Of a stretch of DNA of 64,000 nucleotides, positions 60,632 through 64,000 are shown piece by piece. The stretch spans positions 62,001 to 126,000 of the forward strand of contig CAXMMR010000034.1 of the NCBI GenBank assembly GCA_963692975.2. The letters are read 5' to 3'. Source of the stretch: CAXMMR01 sp963692975. GTDB taxonomy: Bacteria; Pseudomonadota; Alphaproteobacteria; Acetobacterales; Acetobacteraceae. A model generated the notes under the pieces. The model was not told where the DNA came from and ran no database searches. It was given only the letters and a program-made list of their open reading frames with translations. The stretch's first letter is position 1. Each line of letters opens with the position of its first letter. Both the position numbers and the translations under genes were made by a program.

Positions 60632-60697
60632 GGAAGAGTCTGGGGCCTCGCGGTCCCAGCGGCGGGTTGCCCGTTCAGGGCAGAGCCCTGGCTTCCC
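60632..60697. repeat. Partial dispersed intergenic repeat
   Basis: AAGGAAGAGTCTGGGGCCTC, then GGTCCCAGCGG, then CCCGTTCAGGGCAGAGCCCT followed by GGCTTCCC: the opening and closing hairpin blocks of the family without the middle. It lies right after the stop codon side of the leftward S10 peptidase gene. The rest of the gap 60451-60631 shows nothing. Confidence 0.6.
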
Positions 60698-62371
60698 TTA
60701 CTGCGCGTGCGCCGGGCCCTGCGCGGGTCCGTGCCCGCCGTGATCTGTCCGTCGGATGAAGTCCGCGACGTTGTCGTGCAGCGTCCGCAGCGCCGCGATG
60801 TGGGCGTACACCATGTGTCCGGACGGATATTGCTTCAGCTCGATGTTCGCCTGCAGGCTTTGGGGCATCGGCAGATGGCGCATCTCGTAGAGCCCCTCGA
60901 AGAAGGGCGTTGCGAGGTCGTAATAGCCGGCGTTCAGCATGACCTTGAGGTTCGGGTCGTATTTCATCGCCGCCGCCAGGTCGGGCATGACGTTCGGGGT
61001 CGTGCCGTCGAGCGGCTCCTTGGCGCCGGGAGGCTGGTGCTTGAAGTCCCAGTCTTTGCCGACGTCGATGCCGTCCTTGTAGATGCGGGCGCCGCCGTAG
61101 TGCAGCGTGCGGCGGACATAATCGTTGAACGCCGAGACGTAGGCCGAGCCGATCGCGGCGGATTGCGGATCGTAGGCGGCGTCCTTGGCCATCGGGTCCA
61201 TCACCGGTCCGGAAAAGCGCGTGTCGAGCCGGCCGGTGGTCTGCTCGGCGTCGGCCTGCAGCGCGTGTTCGAACTCGCCGCCATCGACGCGCAGGTTGGC
61301 GCGCTTGAGGTAGGCGAGCGGAAGCCCGGTGTAGTCGTGCAGCTTCGAGGCGACGGCATCGCGGGTGGCCGGGTCGAGCGCGGCGCCGGCCTGCAGCGCC
61401 TGCAGGTAGTCGTGCGTCGCGAACTGCTCGACCTGCTGCAGGAGCTGGTCGAGCGGCGGCGGGCTGGCGCCGAGCTTGTGATGGTAGAGCGCCGTCGCCG
61501 CGTAGGTGGGCAAGGCCAGCACGTAGGGCATGTCCTGCCCCGGATTGTTGTCGGCGTCATCCGGACCCAGCTCGAAATCCAGGACTTGCGAGAGCAGGAT
61601 CACGCCGTTGAGGTTGATGCCCTTGTCCTGCTCGAGAATGTTGGCGACCACCGCCGAGCGCGTGGTGCCGTAGCTCTCGCCGAACAGGTATTTCGGCGCG
61701 TTCCACTTGCCGTATCGGGTGAGGAACGCGGTCACGAAGTTGGCGAAGGCGTTGCCGTCCTCGTCGATCCCCCAGAACGCCTTCTTGGCGTCCTTGCCGA
61801 CGAAGCGGCCGAGGCCGGTGCCGGGCGCGTCCACGAACACGAGGTCCGTCGCGTCGAGCAGGGTCTCGTCGTTGTTGACGAGCTGGTAGGGCGCGGCCGG
61901 CGTGTAGGTGTCGTCTGCGGTGACGACGCGCTGCGGGCCGAACGCCCCCATGTGGAGCCAGATCGTCGATGATCCCGGCCCGCCATTGTAGACGAAGGTG
62001 ATCGGGCGGCGCGCGGGTGCGGCATCCTTGGCGAGGTAGGCGACGTAGGACATCGACGCCTCCACCCCGTGCTCGGGCGGCGCCACCTCGGCACTTTGCG
62101 ATCCGGTGTCTTCGCTGCCGGGTGCGGGCGGGTGGTCGGCTACCGGCAGGGCGTCGTCGTCCTCCCAGCCTTTCGGGTGGACGATGAGCGTGCCGACCAC
62201 CGCCTGATAGGCGATCGCCTTGCCATTGGCGGTGACGGTTCCGTCCGACGTCCAGCTGTCCGGATGCAGCGCCGGCTTCGGTGGCGATGCGGCGTCTTTG
62301 TCGGCCGCGTGTCCGGCGGTGGCGGCGAGAAGGGCGGCTCCGAGGATGAGAGCCGTGGCTTGGTTGCTCAA
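60698..62371 (-). CDS. S10-family serine carboxypeptidase, exported
   Basis: 557 aa from ATG 62371. A signal peptide (TALILGAALLAATAGHAA) leads to the S10 pattern: PITFVYNGGPGSSTIWLHMG (oxyanion, NGGPGSS), VFVDAPGTGLGRF, the nucleophile Ser in APKYLFGESYGTTRSAVVAN, the Asp in VMLNAGYYDLATPFFEGLYE and the His in QYPSGHMVYAH. Bacterial S10 proteins of this kind are periplasmic peptidases of unknown target. A short divergent gap (62372-62636) separates it from the permease gene; it shows no feature beyond the RBS of that gene. Confidence 0.9.
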   Translation of the reverse strand: MSNQATALILGAALLAATAGHAADKDAASPPKPALHPDSWTSDGTVTANGKAIAYQAVVGTLIVHPKGWEDDDALPVADHPPAPGSEDTGSQSAEVAPPEHGVEASMSYVAYLAKDAAPARRPITFVYNGGPGSSTIWLHMGAFGPQRVVTADDTYTPAAPYQLVNNDETLLDATDLVFVDAPGTGLGRFVGKDAKKAFWGIDEDGNAFANFVTAFLTRYGKWNAPKYLFGESYGTTRSAVVANILEQDKGINLNGVILLSQVLDFELGPDDADNNPGQDMPYVLALPTYAATALYHHKLGASPPPLDQLLQQVEQFATHDYLQALQAGAALDPATRDAVASKLHDYTGLPLAYLKRANLRVDGGEFEHALQADAEQTTGRLDTRFSGPVMDPMAKDAAYDPQSAAIGSAYVSAFNDYVRRTLHYGGARIYKDGIDVGKDWDFKHQPPGAKEPLDGTTPNVMPDLAAAMKYDPNLKVMLNAGYYDLATPFFEGLYEMRHLPMPQSLQANIELKQYPSGHMVYAHIAALRTLHDNVADFIRRTDHGGHGPAQGPAHAQ

Positions 62372-62636
62372 TGCGACAATCCCATGATGGCGGCGGCGGG
62401 TTCATGGTCCGCAAGCGAGGACCATGGCTGAGGGCAAGCGGTCCCCGGCGTGTCGGCTTAGCCTAGACCGAGCGGGCCGAGCAGTCGCCACTGCACCAGC
62501 GCGCGCGGGGAGGGGGGCAGGCGAGCAGCGATGAGGTCGGCTGCGCTTGCGCGCGCCCGGCGGGCTCAAACCAAGCCACTCAGGCCGATCCTGAGCGGGC
62601 ACGGAATTTGCGGGCAGGGCGCCAAGGAGGCCCCGC

Positions 62637-64000
62637 ATGAACGTCGCCGCACCTCCTGCCCCCGCGCTGCGACGCGAGATGAGCGGCCTCGACGGGCTGC
62701 TCGTCACCCTGGCCGGGCTGTCGCCCAGCATCGGCGTGTTCATCGTCGGCGCGGACGTGATCCACAGGGTGGGCAGCGGTGCGCTGCTGTGCTTCCTGGC
62801 CGCTGTGGTGCTCGGCATCGCCATGGCGTCGGTCTATGCCGAGCTCGGGTCGTCCATGCCGAGCGCGGGCGGTGAATACACCATTGCCGGGCGTCTGCTG
62901 GGGCCGGATGCCGGCTTTGCCATGCTGTCGATCAATCTGTGCGGCCTGTGCCTGGCGATGTCGCTGTCCGCTCTCGGGGTCGCCGGCTACCTGCAGGCGG
63001 TGCTGCCGGGCTTGCCCGCGATACCCACGGCGCTGGGCTTGGTCGCGGCGGTGACCGGGCTTGCGGTGCTGAGCATCCGGATGAACGCGCTGGTAACCGG
63101 GTTGCTGCTGGGCTGCGAGATGGCCTCGCTGGCCGCCACCGCCTGGCTCGGCTTCGCCCATGTGCAGCCAGGGGCAGCCGGCCGGCTGTTGCACCCGATG
63201 ATGGCGGGGCCGGGCGGCGTGTTGCATGCGGTGCCGCTCGCCATGCTGGGCGTGGGCGCTGCCGGCGGCCTCTACGCGTTCAACGGCTATGGCTCGGTGA
63301 TCTTCTTCGGCGAGGAGATACGCGATGCGCCCCGCCGGGTCGCCGCGATCGTCTACGGCTCGCTGGCCATCGCTGCGGTGAGCGAGCTCGTGCCCATGGC
63401 CGGGATCATCGTCGGCGCCCCGGACCTCGCCCGGATGGCGGCGGCACCGGCGCCGATCGCGCAGTTCATCGGCCAGGCCGGCGGGGCCGTGCTCGCCCGC
63501 GTCATGAGCCTGGCGGTGGCGGCGGCGATCTTCAACACCATGATCGCGATCGTGCTGAGCGCCGGGCGCCAGCTCTATGCCAGCGCGCGCGATAATGCCT
63601 GGCCGGTGGGCGGACGGCATCTGGCAGCCCTGCACCCGCGCTTCGGCTCTCCGCACATCGCGACCCTGGTGGTGGGCGCGGCGGCGCTGGCCTGCTGCCT
63701 GCTGCCTGCGAGCGTGCTGGTGACCATCCTGGCCAACGGCAACGTCGCGACCTACGCGACCTTATGCCTGGCCGCGATGGCCGGACGGCGCAGCGGCCTG
63801 ACCGCTAACACCGAGGCGCGGGCGCCGCTGTTTCCGCTCGGCCCGGTCTGCGTCCTGCTGGCGCTGGCTGGCGTGGTCTGGGCGGACCTGCTCGATCCGG
63901 CGACAGGGGTGCCCGGATTGTTGGCGGTGCTGGCGATCGTGGGGCTGGGAGTGGCCGTGCACCGGCTCGTGGCGCGCACCAACCCGGCCTGGACGCACCG
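62637..64000 (+). CDS. APC-superfamily amino acid permease, cut by window edge
   Basis: The first 454 codons from ATG 62637, with AAGGAGG 7 nt upstream. Eleven to twelve hydrophobic segments begin MSGLDGLLVTLAGLSPSIGV and include VYAELGSSMPSAGGEYTIAG (the APC glutamate/GGEY block), AFNGYGSVIFFGEEIRDAPR and LSAGRQLYASARDNAWPVGG. The pattern fits APC transporters (APA type), which move amino acids or polyamines across the inner membrane by proton symport or exchange. The C-terminus is beyond the window. The substrate cannot be inferred. Confidence 0.88.
   Translation, partial: MNVAAPPAPALRREMSGLDGLLVTLAGLSPSIGVFIVGADVIHRVGSGALLCFLAAVVLGIAMASVYAELGSSMPSAGGEYTIAGRLLGPDAGFAMLSINLCGLCLAMSLSALGVAGYLQAVLPGLPAIPTALGLVAAVTGLAVLSIRMNALVTGLLLGCEMASLAATAWLGFAHVQPGAAGRLLHPMMAGPGGVLHAVPLAMLGVGAAGGLYAFNGYGSVIFFGEEIRDAPRRVAAIVYGSLAIAAVSELVPMAGIIVGAPDLARMAAAPAPIAQFIGQAGGAVLARVMSLAVAAAIFNTMIAIVLSAGRQLYASARDNAWPVGGRHLAALHPRFGSPHIATLVVGAAALACCLLPASVLVTILANGNVATYATLCLAAMAGRRSGLTANTEARAPLFPLGPVCVLLALAGVVWADLLDPATGVPGLLAVLAIVGLGVAVHRLVARTNPAWTH

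Noticed and set aside
1..64000. tRNA, rRNA or integrase/att site marking an island
   Set aside because: No cloverleaf-like or rRNA sequence and no tyrosine or serine integrase gene was recognised by eye. A tRNA scan could still find one I missed.

Overview
The window is GC-rich bacterial DNA, and its gene families suggest an alphaproteobacterium. Acetobacteraceae or a relative in the Rhodospirillales is the best guess. Supporting signs are NodT/RND efflux genes, a YeiH/sulfite-oxidase set, LigD/LigC, a GMC oxidoreductase and many GC-rich palindromic intergenic repeats. There is no rRNA gene, so the assignment is inference. I recognised no rRNA, tRNA or CRISPR array.

Positions 1-8400 are an accessory, decaying region. 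It holds the 5' part of an IS1-type transposase gene, a P63C-domain gene facing two small genes, an IS256-family remnant (two in-frame amber codons), a secreted-protein gene beheaded at the IS256 edge, a heavily frameshifted IS66 element, a frameshifted unknown gene and about 1 kb of diverged tandem repeats with a period near 145 bp. Positions 8477-19237 carry an MFS exporter, a frameshifted thioesterase and an efflux operon: adaptor, outer-membrane factor, RND pump broken by a 2-nt duplication, second adaptor.

Positions 19487-24446 form a compact set with start/stop overlaps: flavin oxidoreductase, DegT/DnrJ-type aminotransferase, acyltransferase-3, then an unknown glycosyltransferase-like gene. 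It may build or decorate an amino sugar or a small metabolite. Positions 24512-34568 are mostly housekeeping or detoxification enzymes (aldo/keto reductase, RhtA-like exporter, SDR, GST, GMC oxidoreductase, M61 peptidase, ClpS, BaiN-like flavoprotein), separated by copies of one intergenic repeat family.

Positions 34623-40767 hold a beta-propeller diguanylate cyclase, a small gene for an exported peptide made of seven 14-residue repeats (the most unusual gene here), and a divergent MATE/PadR pair. Positions 40952-45922 contain a broken ClC channel gene, a 25/28-bp tandem array that merges into the 3' end of a lysR gene, and a LysR-YeiH-sulfite oxidase module that probably handles sulfite. Positions 45930-49281 keep formamidase and amidase genes beside wrecks of a Liv-type ABC transporter.

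The rest holds a NodS-like methyltransferase, a small gene behind a 22-bp palindrome, a ligC-ligD pair, a run of hydrolases (tannase/feruloyl esterase, epoxide hydrolase, GST, type-B carboxylesterase, S10 carboxypeptidase) and an APC permease cut by the right edge. Several otherwise well-kept genes carry single frameshifts. These could be real decay or uncorrected read errors, and the sequence alone cannot decide.
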